64,000 nt of DNA from Diphasiastrum complanatum (GCA_029204225.1 CM055107.1:50795227-50859226), one strand, 5' to 3'; counted from the first letter of the stretch, positions 22,139-35,200 are shown. A program made the numbers and translations. The notes: generated by a model from the sequence alone, not told the origin.

Positions 22139-24200
22139 TAGAGCAGAGGATGTTCCACAGCCGATACATGTCCTGGACTGGGATGATCTAGGCCTTAGGC
22201 GACGATCGACAGATGCAGAGGGTCCAGTTACAGCATATGGGGAGCAGATGCTTCAGTTTGGGTAAGGCTCATGGACTGGCCATTTATAATGGCCTATTAC
22301 AGTGGCCAGGCTCAAGTGATTATACTTGTTTCCCACACAGTGGAGGACATAGTGTCGCTGACTATTTCATGGGATCGCCATCCCTCCTTCCCTCCATCTC
22401 ATCCTTCTTTGTTCACAGCACCACCCTCTGTAATCACTCATACCTTTCTCTCTCTGTCGGCCATCTCCTCAGCACACACACTCACCCATTAATCCCCATT
22501 GTGAAGCCTGCATACAGCTACATCTCCCACAACACTCCCTTATACAAGGAAGCCCTATCTGAACTCCTTACTCAGTTCCCAAGTGAGCATACTTGAGAGG
22601 ATCCATCTCTTTCTCTTGTACAAACCATCCATCTTGAAGCATCCCTTGTTTTTCCATCCTCACGGCCGAAGCATCAACGATGCCAACGACCGCATAACCC
22701 CTGGTATTACCAAGAATGCAACCACCTCCATCAGAATTTGATCTATGCACAATGCCACCTTCCCCATATGGTAAAAGACATATCTCGTATATACCATAGA
22801 ACCACTCGAAGGAAGAAAATTGCGTATGAGATAGGCCAAGGCAAGAAGATGATGGACCTCCATTTTAGTTCCTCATCGGGATCCTTTTGGAAGAGATTCC
22901 TCCCACGAGTCCCACCTGGATCACAAACCTCAACGCTGCCACATCTGGTTTCCCCTCTCATGGCCCACACACCTTATCCACCCTATCCACAAAGGTGGTG
23001 ATCCTATATAAGTCAACAACTATCGCACCATCATATCAGCCACCTCTTCGCCAAAGTTTATAGTTCTATTCTACAGTCGGAGATCAGCACCGAGATGGAT
23101 ACCAGAGAACTTCATCTCATTGGTCAGGCCGGTTTCAGACCAGGATATACTACATCAGATCATATTTTCACCAAGTGTTTGACACTTCCAGATCCTTCAT
23201 GATACGTCAGGAGCTTCCATGGGATGGTCATCCACTTGAGGTAGTTGACTACTACACATATTTGGGTGTTGTATATTTCTGGTCCCACTTTCAGTATGAG
23301 ATAGGCAACTGTTTCCCAGTTACGGAAGGGCTATGCCTCATTGGTAGATTTGGAGAGACTTTGCTTCAATTCACACCTTAGAGATGTGACCAATAAGTGC
23401 CAACTCTTTGATACAAATGGTCATCCCCTCAGCCATGTACGCAGCGGAGGCATGGAGCACTAGCCTGACATTCACCGAATGGGCACGCATCTCACGACTC
23501 CAGATCCATATGCTCTCTTGAATGGTATGGGCTAAGCCCTCTATACCACACCAGATTATATTGGCGGAGTTTGTTGTTTACCCCATTCAGATTGAGGCCT
23601 TGTTCCACGTTGTCACATTCTTACAGCGACACTATGTTGTAGCAACTTTGCCATCATCTCAGCACTTACATTCGTAGGGACACTCCTTCCAGGCCCATCA
23701 TCTCCTTTCCATTGTGGCCATTCAGATTACTGACCTACCTGCAGGCACTCATCAATATATCCGAGGCCGCCTGTACAGAGCATATCTTCAGAGCACTTGG
23801 CAGGGTCCACTAGGGACCAAGAACGAGTTCTAGTGTACACATTTTCTATCTCTAGATCCAGCTGGATGTCCTATAATACCTGGATACCTGTTGAAGAGTA
23901 TCTCACACAGACTACAGATAGTGATGGGTCAGTTTCGGGTTTCCTCACATCAGCTACTGGCAGGCTTACTATGAGATACGAGGGAGATATTGCTACTTTT
24001 TCATAGAGCACCCAGTCACACTCTCTACCTTGATATCATATGAGAACCCCAAATGTGTTGCATTGATAATTCGGGAGATGTCAGACTTGTGGATGACGAT
24101 GATGAGACTGGACATAACTATACCCCCCTTGATACAGCTGAGCATCAGGAAGTGCCTCTCCCGCCGGAGACAGAGATAGGAGATAGCCTTGAGCAGTGAC
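22139..24200 (+). mobile_element. Second LINE copy, 3' part
   Basis: It continues the LINE interrupted at 16292. The endonuclease end has HGLAIYNGLLQWPGSSDYTC, SGGHSVADYFMGSPS and a decayed CNHSYLSLSV for SDHS. RT remnants include GQAGFRPGYTTSDHIF near 23120-23165 and a YTYLGVV segment near 23250, with internal deletion of the YADD region. The 3' end has an acidic Asp-rich stretch (about 24090) as in the first copy. Many stops and frameshifts are present. Confidence 0.8.
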
Positions 24201-24734
24201 TCTTAGCACATAGTACAGTTGTCATTGACTTGTGAGAGAAGGTCTCCTTCAAGGCTTGAGTCTTGTCTCTCCAGAGTCCAATCTTGAATCTTGAGTCTTG
24301 ACCTATTTTGTGGAATGTGTTTGATGAACCATGATAGGTATTGCGATGTTAGATACACAGGTGGCCCTGCTCGGATAAAGGCACACCTACTACGCTTACG
24401 AGGACATGAGATTGCGGGTTGCACACTGTTGGATTCCTATCCTCTCCATCCCTATCTTTCTTCTAATCTAGATCCATTTACTAACTGCTGTAAATACATA
24501 AGTCGAATTCGTTGTTCTAATCACCTACACGCTTTACCTTCCGCACATAAAATCTAAATCTATAACTCAATGAATTCATGCATGGCTATGGAATCGAGTC
24601 TTTTGATCCAGTAACTTCGAAGTTGTGATCAAGTAAGACAGAATTCAATTCGTTCGAATCTAATCTGAATACAATAATAGACATAGTTACATGTATTAAG
24701 GATTACGCTCGTTTCTCACTGATATGATGCGCAT
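24201..24734. other. No recognised gene
   Basis: This stretch lies between the LINE end and the reversed solo LTR. It may hold the LINE 3' UTR. I see no motif. Confidence 0.4.
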
Positions 24735-25779
24735 TGCTATTGATTGAAAATAGAGATAGCTAGGATCTTTAAATTAAGATTTACCAAACTAGGAATCCTT
24801 GATGGTCTTCTACAACTCAAAATAGCTCAAATCTAACAACATGCATTCAACATGCAAGCAAATATAACAACATGCAAGCAATCTGAAATTTTTTGGAGAC
24901 ATGCATGCAACATGCATGGACTAATACTTGCACATGCAATAGTAAATTGCTAGCAAATGGTGAATTTGTTCACATGCAATGAATAAATCAGCCTTATGTA
25001 GCAATTGGATCTTCCCGGCTATGGTGGACAGCGGAGAAGATAAAGTAAACGTGAGCAGAAAAATTACATTTTACTCACAAAAGAACTTGCTACATGATCT
25101 AGAAAGATGGTGGATGCTATAGAAAGCATTCTAGCATCAAAAACTATAATATTGCTCCTTCAATTAGGCTGAATGGATCTTCAGCACCCACAAACTTTCA
25201 GCACAAAGAACATAAGGTTAGCAAGATTACAATGAAAGAAGCAAGATCCAACACCCATCAATCTAGAAAAATAATTGGATAGCATAACACTAGCATTAAT
25301 GAGCAAGAAACTTCACCTTACATGAAAGCAAAGACCACTATGATATAGAGGAGGAGGGTCTCTTTATAGTTTAGAACAAATGATTTGTGATGTACATGGC
25401 TTCCAAGTGTCAGTGTAGGTGTCCCACATGCTAAGAATCAAGGATGCACATTTTATGTATGAATTTTCATATTCTCTTTTCATGCAATGATTCTTGGCAT
25501 GACTTGCCTTGGTCCACAAGTTTCCATGCTAGGAAATGTGCGCCCCTCTTCAACATGAAAATTAATAAAGTACCAACATATAGTTGGTAGCATGTGAAAT
25601 TGCCCCTAGGGTCCAATGTACAAACTTTTTGGGCCTACTCAAGGTTAAAACCTTTATAATGTTTTACAAACTTGGAAAGCCTATTTAAACTTTGAGAAAA
25701 AACAATGTTGTGCGGCACAAATTAATATTGCGTGGCGCCAAAATACATAGTGAAATTGACCCAAACTTAAACCATAACA
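24735..25779 (-). repeat. Solo LTR of the same Copia family, reversed
   Basis: The reverse complement starts TGTTATGGTTTAAGTTTG and carries the GCATGC-rich block and GGATTCCTAGTTTGGTAAA of the LTRs at 16293 and 21438. No internal element sequence is attached on either side, so it is a solo LTR formed by LTR-LTR recombination, or a truncated copy. ATTGC occurs at both edges (24733-24737 and 25780-25784). It may be the target duplication if a few terminal bases were lost. Confidence 0.85.
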
Positions 25780-26378
25780 ATTGCCTCAAATCCCAACATG
25801 GCATTAAAGCTATCTTTCTATTTATTTGATACCAACATAGTATCAGAGCTACAACATAATATCAAAGCTTTAGCTTGGTATTGAAGCGTTTAGATGTTAT
25901 CATAAGAACATACATTATCAGAATAATAATTCTAATATAGTGTAGACTTTTGCTATAATCGTTTTCATTCATACATTCTATTATCTGCATGATGAAATAA
26001 ATGCCTATTTTGCCCCTTAAGGCTTGTATACTTGTAACTTGTAAGTTGTGCATAAGACGGGGGTAAAACATTTATGTACATAGTACACCCCACTTGTGCT
26101 AATTAGGCAAGTAATAACAAGTAGGTTGAGGACCCATGTGGGTTCTAGAGCTAGAATTAGCAAGACACCACCTCTATACATTACATGCTAAATGTAGCCC
26201 ATAGTTTGGAGGGGTTTCCACGCCCTACTACTCTTTGAATAATCATTCAAGTTGTGTGAGCTTTGAAGTCCTCTCTCTCTTGCTTTTGTCTTCTACTCCA
26301 TAGCTGGGTTTTTCAAGCTTTCATAGTGTGCCTACTATGATGTTATGATACCCCATAGCTAGGCCTTGGAATTTGTCA
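25780..26378 (+). repeat. Probable 5' LTR region of the next Copia remnant
   Basis: The sequence ends TTGTCA directly before a TGGTATCAGAGC primer site, so at least its end is LTR. Its start is not defined because no matching 3' LTR was found. A second primer-site-like word AGTATCAGAGC lies near 25840. Confidence 0.5.
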
Positions 26379-26390
26379 TGGTATCAGAGC
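26379..26390 (+). promoter_or_regulatory. Primer-binding site
   Basis: TGGTATCAGAGC is in the orientation of the Copia remnant that follows. Confidence 0.8.
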
Positions 26391-26756
26391 AGGTTATGTT
26401 GCATGTGGTGTGGTGAAAGCTTGGACCTATTTTGATCAGATTCCTGCCATTCCTGGAGAGCAACTTATCTTTGAGGAGGGCGTACTTTTTGTAGGGGCAT
26501 CTGATCTATGTGCTATCTGCATGGTTGGAGTACTGTTGGCAAGGGGAGTACAATGAGCCAAAAAGTTTCTAATTTGGGACAAAAAATTTTGAGTCTTTTT
26601 GGACAGCCAGGACTGTAGGAGGGCGCTTTCTACAGTGGGGACTTCAGTGAAAGTTCTGAGTGGATCTTGGACAAGGGCTGGGACAGCCATACAGGGGGAT
26701 GGATAGTTTCAAATCCATAAGCTGAGGGTTATTGAGCAAGTGGTTGCATACCCTAG

Positions 26757-28166
26757 TTGGGTGAAAACCCCAGTTTACCTTTTGTGTTTTATTTCTATCC
26801 AGCTATGTGTAGTCTTGCAGAGAACATGCTAAGTGAAGCCAGCCGGCTTGATGGCACTAACTTTAGCATTTGGAAATTCAAGATCAAGAACATTCTTGAA
26901 GACAAAGAATGTTGGAAGCTTGTGACAGGTGAGGAGCCTGTTCCAACATCTGAACTTGAACTCAAGGACTATATCAAGAGAGGGAAAAAGGCACTGGATC
27001 ATCAACATGTCAGTGAGGGATAATGTGATTCCTCTAATCCGGTCAGCCAAAGGGCCTGTAAATGCATGGCACATTCTTTGTGCATTGTATGAGACAGCAA
27101 GTACAACTAGGTTTCTCTACTTGAAGAACAAGTTGTATACTCTCATAATGGAGATAGGGGAGACAGTTACTGATCATCTTACTAAGATTCAGGATCTTAG
27201 ATATCAACTTTCTGTGCTTGAAGAGTCTATTGCTGACAAAGACTTGTATAGCTTGTCATATGCTTATTAGAACTTTGTGATGATGATATCTGTGGGGGAA
27301 AAGATCCCTGCTATGAAGAGGTCTATGGAGATGAGGAGAGTTAGTCTCTCCAAGAGGGAAGATTTCCAGGAGCATGCCTTGCTTCTAAGAAGAAGCAAAA
27401 TTCAGCCAAGGATAAGAAGAAAGGTAAAGGTAAGAACAAAGGAGCACCACGCTAAACCCTAAACCCTAAACCCTAAACGCTTGAGCAAGGAATGGAGAAC
27501 TTGCAAATGTCAGAAGCACAATCCTCCTCGAATACTTCTTCCACACCTCAAAGGAAGGGGCATTGCAATTATTGTGGTAAATATGGACACTTTGCTTTTG
27601 AGCGCAAGAAGAGGCTTGCATAGCAAAAGAAGGGCACAAAGAAGCAAGGAGGAAATGTTGTTGAGAGTGTTGCAAGAGAAAGCAGGGTGACATAAGGCAA
27701 GCTGAGTTATTTTCTGTTGCATTGGCCTCACAAGCTACAACAGGTGGTTGGTACTTTGACTCAGGTGCTTCAAAGCACATGACCCCTCATAGGGATTGGT
27801 TTGATACCTTTGTGGGGATTTGTGATGGACAAGAGGTGTGCCTAGGTGCTTACTAGCAAGAAGAGGATCATAAGTCGAGATGTGATCTTTGAAGGAGATC
27901 AAACGCCTCCTATAGAGGAACTTGAGATGGAGGATGGTACAAGTGAATTTGTGCCAATACTTGATGATCCACATCCATATATTGGGGAGCCTCAGGATGA
28001 TCATATGAGTGATCAAGAGGAAGAATCCAAGGAGGCTAGGAAGTAGAAGGAAAGGGGCAAATCTGTTGAGTCATATTCACCGTCTTCATCACCAACTGCA
28101 AGGAAGAAGTTTCCCAAGTGGTATTGGCAAACTGTGCAGGATGGTTTGATATTGGATGAGGGAGAG
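26757..28166 (+). pseudogene. Deleted Copia element: gag, protease, then RT-linker
   Basis: Gag begins near 26805 with ASRLDGTNFSIWKFKIKNIL and continues after a frameshift at about 27000 with AWHILCALYETASTTRFLYLKNKL. A knuckle (CNYCGKYGHFAFE, final Cys lost) falls near 27560-27600 and the protease YFDSGASKHMTP near 27755-27785. The sequence then jumps at about 27845 to ISRDVIFEGD, a segment normally located between integrase and RT, so all of integrase is deleted. RT and RNase H are also absent. Confidence 0.85.
27453..27478. repeat. Interstitial telomere-like repeat
   Basis: Three and a half units of the plant telomere repeat (CCCTAAA on this strand) lie between the Lys-rich gag linker and the zinc knuckle. 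It interrupts coding homology, which suggests a later insertion, for example at a repaired break. Confidence 0.85.
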
Positions 28167-29018
28167 TGTTAGTGTTCAAGGTGGAGCATCGAGCACAGAT
28201 TCACAAAGCTGTAGAAGCGGGGCTTGGAGCATGTCAGCGCCAACGTGCTCGAAAGAGGTGATGCACGTTGGCTCGTTGTAGGAAGGGATAGCAATGTTGT
28301 CTCAAGTAGAGTAAAACAAATTAACCTGCAGCGTGAAAGACAGAATTGCATTAAGCATCCTACTACTGGAAGGCATGGGGACGTTGCAGCTCGCTTTGAT
28401 GCTACTGTGGATGTGTCATCTGGATATGGGAGTGGATATGGAGCCGCTGGTTTACAGCGGCTGAGGAAGACTAAACGGAAGCAAGTTTGATGTCAATCCT
28501 GTTCAAAACTGATCAGAAGAGTGCTCGCTTGAGGAGAGCTATCCACTGCTTACTTGGAGGTAGCTATTGTATGCAAGTGAAAGTACAACAAGGCAATCAC
28601 ACATAAGAGGGAGATGGTAGGGGAAGACAATCAGTGATCATGGTGAGCTAAAGCCGTATAAAGCGGTTACCAACAAGTATACTGAACGAAGGTTAACTTT
28701 TAAGATTGGACAAGGTTTTGTCGAGGTTGGAACCGACAGTGCAAACTCTTAACAAGGAGTTGCATGAGAAGTATAGACTATGAGTCTATAGGTAAACCGA
28801 TATTCGACTGATTTTGGATTGAAATCCCATAAGGAGGAGAGCAGGCCTATTTAAAACCATAGATTGATTATGGTTGTGAGGGGTTGGGGCATTAAAGCCA
28901 TGATTAATGGTTAGAGACCAAAAACTCAAGATGGTGGATTGGTAAGGAACAAACAGTGACTCATAGGAGAAGTAGATGAGGGTGGCCCAATTAGGCTGCT
29001 GATGTGTCCCAGTGAGGT
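28167..29018 (+). repeat. Probable LTR, left part, split by a LARD-like element
   Basis: After a GAGGGAGAG purine run the sequence starts TGTTAG. Across the inserted element, 34919-35200 ends CTAACA, the inverted match. Together they would form an LTR of about 1.1 kb. No second copy was found to prove it. Confidence 0.35.
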
Positions 29019-29496
29019 TATAAGGACCCTAAAGGATTGCCCCTAAGATGAGGATAGGAGAACACAATAGAAGAGACTATGGAACCAAACCGCCCAACCA
29101 ATCCTAGATCAAACCTGGATCTAGCGCCCAAGCCATGCCATGTGAAGCAAGAGGAATAGAGAGAAACTAATAACCTAAACCCAATATGTCGACGGGAGAT
29201 TCCCTACCTCATTATATAGAGAGTAGAGTCTTGTGCATGAAACCATGCGATCCCCATGCAGGTCAACTATAAATAAGTCTCATCTCTTCATGTAGTCCTC
29301 CTGCCTATATTCGTCACACAGACATGCAATACTCCATATGTCTCAATTAGAGTGTCTAGGTCCTCTCAAGGTTATTAGTCACAAACTGGCCTTGACATGG
29401 AATTAAATCGTGGCGTGACCAACAATCTCGAATACTGGAGGGCCGGTCTACCATATTAGAACTATTCCAGGTCCTTATCCGAATATGGCCATGACA
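29019..29496 (-). repeat. 3' LTR of the LARD-like element
   Basis: This copy is downstream in element orientation. Just beyond it, at 29497-29509, the minus strand reads AAGGAGGGAAGAA, the polypurine tract. Confidence 0.9.
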
Positions 29497-32400
29497 TTCT
29501 TCCCTCCTTAAACTGCTTCTATCCTTAGAAGCTAAAAAAAGGAAAGAATTACAAAAACAGTTCTTTTAACTTTCAATATAAACTGAGGAAATCATTATTC
29601 TTAGTCAAACTTCCATATCAAACAAGTACTCAGAGATAAACCTATTTCCAATCGTTAATCTCTGTTCTGGAGTACGACTCAAGTTTGAAAAGTACACTAA
29701 GCAATAAATTTCTTAACTAGGTTACACTCAGCTCAAGTTAGTAACATCACCTTCATGTAAAACACATACATGAACCACTGAGTGAAATATTACCTAACTT
29801 AGGAGATTAAAGTTAAAGAAATAATAATAATTACAATCTGAAATCATCCACAAACTCTGGCAGACAATTCATGAAAAGCTTCCAAGTACCATTAGTTCCT
29901 AGTGAGTCCACATCACACTGATCGTTTTACCAATTAACTTTATCCTCTACTCAAGTGAATTGCCAATGATTCAGAAATCTCAAATGTCTAGGTGAAGAAT
30001 TCAATTATACTAGTATGACACCACATTTAGATCCTTACCCAAATCATTTATAAGTTAATCCATAAATCTTCCTTACAAAGATTTGTTAACTCTGCAAGTA
30101 TCTGTCAAAACAATACTTGATCATATGCTTATGTTCACCGACTAGGTTAAGCGCACCAAATAACCCTAGTAACTAAGAATACATAGTAGATTTATACAAG
30201 ATTAATCGTGCACATATGTGAATAATCTCACTATGACCCAGTACATAAACACATTCTTATCTGGCAGATTCCTTCAGAACCCACATATGTTACTCACATA
30301 TCTCACTGAGATCTTGTAACTCAGCTACAAAAGATTTTCTATTTCTCATGAGTAAATAACATATCCAGAAAATCTCTGAGACAAATAAAATTCAATCTCA
30401 ACAGTTTTGCAATCCAACTTACCACTAATTACATAATTTCATCCACTCAATCAACCCCTCTGTGATCCTAGTACCCAAACTAAGATTAGGTTGATCCAAT
30501 ATAGAATTCTCAGACTTAAATTCTGATCAAACTTACTTCTATTCCAACCAAAATGGAATTAGTAACCTTTGACCTTTCATTGTAATACTTATAGATAATG
30601 ATTCATATCAAACCTGTTCTAGTTCCAAATTGTCCACACAATCCCTAGAGAATTTCTCTTATTCGAAAAGTTCCAATTAGGTATCTTACTTTGAATCTAT
30701 CCAAAATTACTTTCAGAAAAGTCTCATTTCTATACCACAGTTAGTTCTCTTCTGAAAATTATGCAACCGACAGATTCCCAAATAGAATTTTATCCCATCA
30801 CTTCACCCCTCCTTTTAAAGAAATTATTAATTTCAATAAAAGTTAACTGGAAAGATGATATATGAAAATATCCAATCCATGAAAAGTGAGTAATAAGTGT
30901 ATTCCTCAAAAAAATTCACTCTATCACAAAGAGGACTTTTCCTTCAAATATTTTCAACCCGAGTGATAGAACTATCATTCCTCTGAAATCCATTCATGCA
31001 AAAGAGATTTCTTAGGTTTAAGAAATTGAAACACTTTCACCTTAGAATTTATCTGAATTCCAAGTCTATTCACAAAAGTTGTAATTTATATGACATAACA
31101 GTCTTTTAGAAGAATAACTTCATGCTGGAAAGAATCATATTAACCAGTCTCATGTCTTATATTCGAGAAATTACTAGGAAGTAAAGGATTAATTAAGAAA
31201 GCGAGAAATAGATTTGAGGGCCTCTGATTTTGTAAATAATGAAATACCACAATGGGATCTAGATTAAACCTCAAAATTTCCCAAAATACCCCACATTTTA
31301 TCAATGGTTTTTTATTTTTCCCATATCATGACAAGGTACTAAAACACTCCATTGATAATCAGATCTTTACAGTCCTAGAATTTCTTTTCCAAAATTACTG
31401 ATGTCCCATACCATCAGCTCTTCCTTCCATAAACCCTTAACCGCCATAACTGATATTCTAGAGATCTATTGATCATCTAGCTATCCTATAGTCCATATAG
31501 GAAATTATCTCTTGTTCCCATATACTGGAGAATCCATTTATTTGGATAACTGGCATGCCTATCAGATGGATACCACTAATCCACATCTGATCCTGTGATC
31601 TAAGCTGAAGAATTAACATGGTTCACTATTATATTCTGATCTTTTCTGGTTAATAATAAGCTTCGAAACCCTACTGATGCATCAAATCTAGGGACAAGCT
31701 TCCGTCAACTAACAGATCCAATGTAATCCACGTATCAGATTCCACTCCTAATATCACATTCGACATCCAAAACTGCGGATAACTCAATGGTTACAAAGAT
31801 ATCATTTACAAATTCAATAAATGAACTTAATCCAAGAAATTAATATCCGGTATTAAGCAATTATTTACTGGGATTACCAAAATCCTAACTGCACAATACA
31901 TTTCCCGATTCCACTTACTACCCCTGATGTCCACTCTTTTTGCCTCCTTAGGATTTTCAGTTCCCTGAAAATCTTTTTCAGCTAAGGTACAAAGAAGACG
32001 TAACGACATTAGTAAATGTTTTAGAATTAATTACTGTAGGAAAAAATCTGAAACAATTTCATTTCTATCCTATACCTGAGCTGAATTACCGATATACAAA
32101 AATCAACTACTAGTAAAAAACACTAGTCTGATCTTTTGAATATAATTCACCATAGGATTTAATTGGAAATTACTACGGTTTTTTATTTCCTATTATTACA
32201 ATTTTTCAATAAAATTGGACTGTTTTTCCTTTTCAATATAGTGGCTTAAGAATTACTTCGTTAAAGTAATCTGTAATTAAGGAAAAATACATAAAATTTG
32301 GATTCAAGTACTTCTTTTTCTGTATTCCACACAAAATTTTTGTCGAAGAATAAAGAACTACCTCCAAATATTTTTCGTTTTATTCAAAATAATTACTTTA

Positions 32401-33223
32401 ACAAGTATTTCAAAAGCTTTTGGTTCGCTCAATCTTAATGATCAAAATCATCAAGAACACAATAACCAACCCATCGGTGCTCCACCGATTTGAAAAGGAG
32501 AAAATTCAAAAACACAATTTAACTCTGTTTACTGGGAGTACCAATATTCTAGAGCTAAATGGTTTAAATAGCATCGTACCAAGGAATCGAATTCCTAAAC
32601 TGGGTAAATGCCTGAGAACCATACCATCTTACCTTTCCGTCAAGATCGGCTTAGAAATATAATCACTCTGAAAACCGATTAGAACAGCTTGACTAAAGAT
32701 CCAGTAGTACTAAAGTTCCAATAAAATTAGCTTAGCAAAATGTCATAGTGATAAAGCCCAAAAACATGCAAATTGTTCCTAGAGAAAGGAAATCCCAATT
32801 CCTTCTACTCCCGTTACAAAAACCAATACAAAATTCAAGGCTAAATTTTGACTATCAAACACCAAGAAACCGAAATTTCTCTATTCGGGTGTTAGTAACT
32901 TTGAATATCCGGAGTTGTTCTCGAAAACCGATTTCAAACTAACTCAAAGCTATCAAATGTCTAAAATTCTCTCCAAGCCTTGATCCACTGGGATGTAACC
33001 ACACTGATGCAAATAGTCAGCCAATTTTACCAAATTGCCAACCACTCATCACGCATGTAACTGGCTCAAGACACTTTGCACATGCATGCTAGAAGCCCCA
33101 AACCATAAGGTTTTTTTTTTTTTTTAAACATTAAAAGGCCATGGGCCCAAAAACAAAATCCTTCCTTCTAAAAAAAAGTAAGGGCCGGCTCCCTCTTCCA
33201 TCATAGACAGCTCGGCCATCACA

Positions 33224-33225
<2 letters not shown>

Positions 33226-33276
<51 letters not shown>
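33226..33276. repeat. (GA)n microsatellite
   Basis: About 25 GA units lie inside the LARD-like element, in its 5' leader half. Confidence 0.97.
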
Positions 33277-33278
<2 letters not shown>

Positions 33279-34421
33279 GCCACGACCTCCATTCAGCCTC
33301 TCAGCCACCATCACCAATTCGTGGTGCAGCTAGAATATCTCCTCCTGGCAAGTAGCGCTCCTCGTTACTCACAGTTATCGCAGGAAGGAAGCTCCTTTTC
33401 CAGGGTCACGCCCGCTACCAGTTCCAAAGCAGATCAGAATCATTGCCTTACTAGCTGTGCATTGCTGCAGCCAGGCATGTGAATTCAAAGATGATGTGCA
33501 TAAAGAACCCACCGCTCTACAACTCCACGAGCAGCCAGCGCATCCAACGCTGCTTTTCTGGACAGCAGGGCAGAAAGATCCCCAACGCATGTTCTGATCT
33601 CCGTATCAGCCATTCCAGGACTCTGAAGTCAGCTTAAAACAGAGCACATCCACCAAGCAACAGCAAGCAAGAAACAAGAAAACAGAATCAAGGTTTTCTG
33701 ACAGACATTTATTTCCATCAAGAACTACTCTGATTCAAACGATAGAGTTACCGCTCATCTTCTATCACTCAAGCAATTCACATCCAGAACTTCAAGAGAA
33801 GAGTTTCATGTATTTATTCCAAGCATATGATTCTAATCCTTCAGCAGGATATACACATCATACTGCTTCTCTTGGGAATTGGAAGAATGATTTGAATTGT
33901 CTAGTGTTTAAGCTCTGTTCAAATTAAAGAAGTAGGATATGTCTCATCCAATCAGTGTTCTTAAACATGCAGATTTACTGGAGGATTTGAGTAAAGAAAA
34001 CCTTTAATCCTCAGCATGCAATTCCTGGAATCATCTTTCTACTTTGCATACAGTTCATATTAGTCAGGAATAATTGATTACAATCAATCTTTCAATGAAA
34101 CAAGTAGACAATGATTCAGAACCTTATGGAGTTATGCTAGTTACCATAATCCTTAGTCCAGCATAAGCTAACAATAAAACAAGCAAGGAGATCCGTCCAT
34201 GCATATCATTCTACCTCAAAAGAAACCTTCCATAAAGCACTAGAAATTAAGGAATGAATTCTTTACTAATTCACAACATCTTTTTCAAAATCATACAAGT
34301 AGAAGAGCACTCTACCACCAAATCTTGAAAAACATGCCCTCCACCGGAATTAGTGAATCCCACTCCATAATTCACTTGAGAACATAGCACTCCAATCCCA
34401 TCCTTGACCGCATCTTAGCCG

Positions 34422-34435
34422 TGCTCTGATACCAA
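34422..34435 (-). promoter_or_regulatory. Primer-binding site of the LARD-like element
   Basis: Minus-strand TTGGTATCAGAGCA directly follows the 5' LTR end, which sets the orientation of the element. Confidence 0.88.
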
Positions 34436-34913
34436 TATAAGGACCCTAAAGGATTGCCCCTAAGATGAGGATAGGAGAACACAATAGAAGAGACTATGGA
34501 GCCAAACCGCCCAACCAATCCTAGATCAAACCTGGATCTAGCCCCCAAGCCATGCCATGTGAAGCAAAAGGAGAAGAGAGAAACTGGTAACTTAAACCCA
34601 ATATGTCGACGGGAGAATCCCTACCTCATTATATAGAGAGTAGAGTCCTGTGCATGAAACCATGCAACTCCCATGCAGGTCAACTATATATAGGTCTCAT
34701 CTCTTCATGCAGTCCTCTTGCCTATATCCATCACACAGACATGCAATACTCCATATGTCTCAATTAGAGTGTCTGGGTTCTCTCAAGGTTATTAGTCACA
34801 AACTGGCCTTGACATGGAATTAAATCATGGCGTGACCAACAATCTCAAATACTGGAGGGCCGGTCTACCATATTAGGACTATTCCAGGTCCTTAACCGAA
34901 TATGGCCATGACA
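34436..34913 (-). repeat. 5' LTR of the LARD-like element
   Basis: Direct repeat of 29019-29496 and the same length. It is followed by GAGGT on the right. Confidence 0.9.
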
Positions 34914-34918
34914 GAGGT

Positions 34919-35200
34919 GTCACAGATCACTCCTAGTTGAGGAGGAGCCTTGAAGGGTATAAGTATACCCATAGGCCTCCCATGAGAGGAAACCTTGATT
35001 TGGTGATTGTAGCTACATGCTGCTGGAGTGACATCTCTCTCCTATTGAGCATAGGTTGGTATGGCCATACCTTGGGGGCTAGATCCGTTTGATCTACGTT
35101 TGGTTGGGTAGGTTTGTCCACCATTCAATTCCCTTTGTTCTATTGGTTCAGCATCCTAGTCTTGGATCCTTGGAAGGTGGTCTTTAAGATTTTGCTAACA
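34919..35200 (+). repeat. Probable LTR, right part
   Basis: It continues the segment that starts TGTTAG at 28167 and ends CTAACA. Without the LARD-like element and one GAGGT the two parts join smoothly. Confidence 0.33.

Larger units (their letters stand above)
29019..34913 (-). mobile_element. LARD-like non-coding LTR retrotransposon
   Basis: Two 478-bp direct repeats (29019-29496 and 34436-34913) flank 4.9 kb. In minus orientation each LTR starts TGTCATGG and ends CCTTATA. The primer site TTGGTATCAGAGC abuts the right copy and a purine tract (AAGGAGGGAAGAA) abuts the left one. GAGGT flanks both sides (29014-29018 and 34914-34918). The interior has no gag or pol motif and no ORF over about 80 codons, which fits a large retrotransposon derivative moved by proteins of another element. 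By eye the LTRs differ at roughly 25 positions, about 5 percent. Confidence 0.9.

Noticed and set aside
29497-34435. Host gene inside the LARD-like element
   Set aside because: ORFs are all short and AT-rich with no recognisable motif or splice-consistent series.
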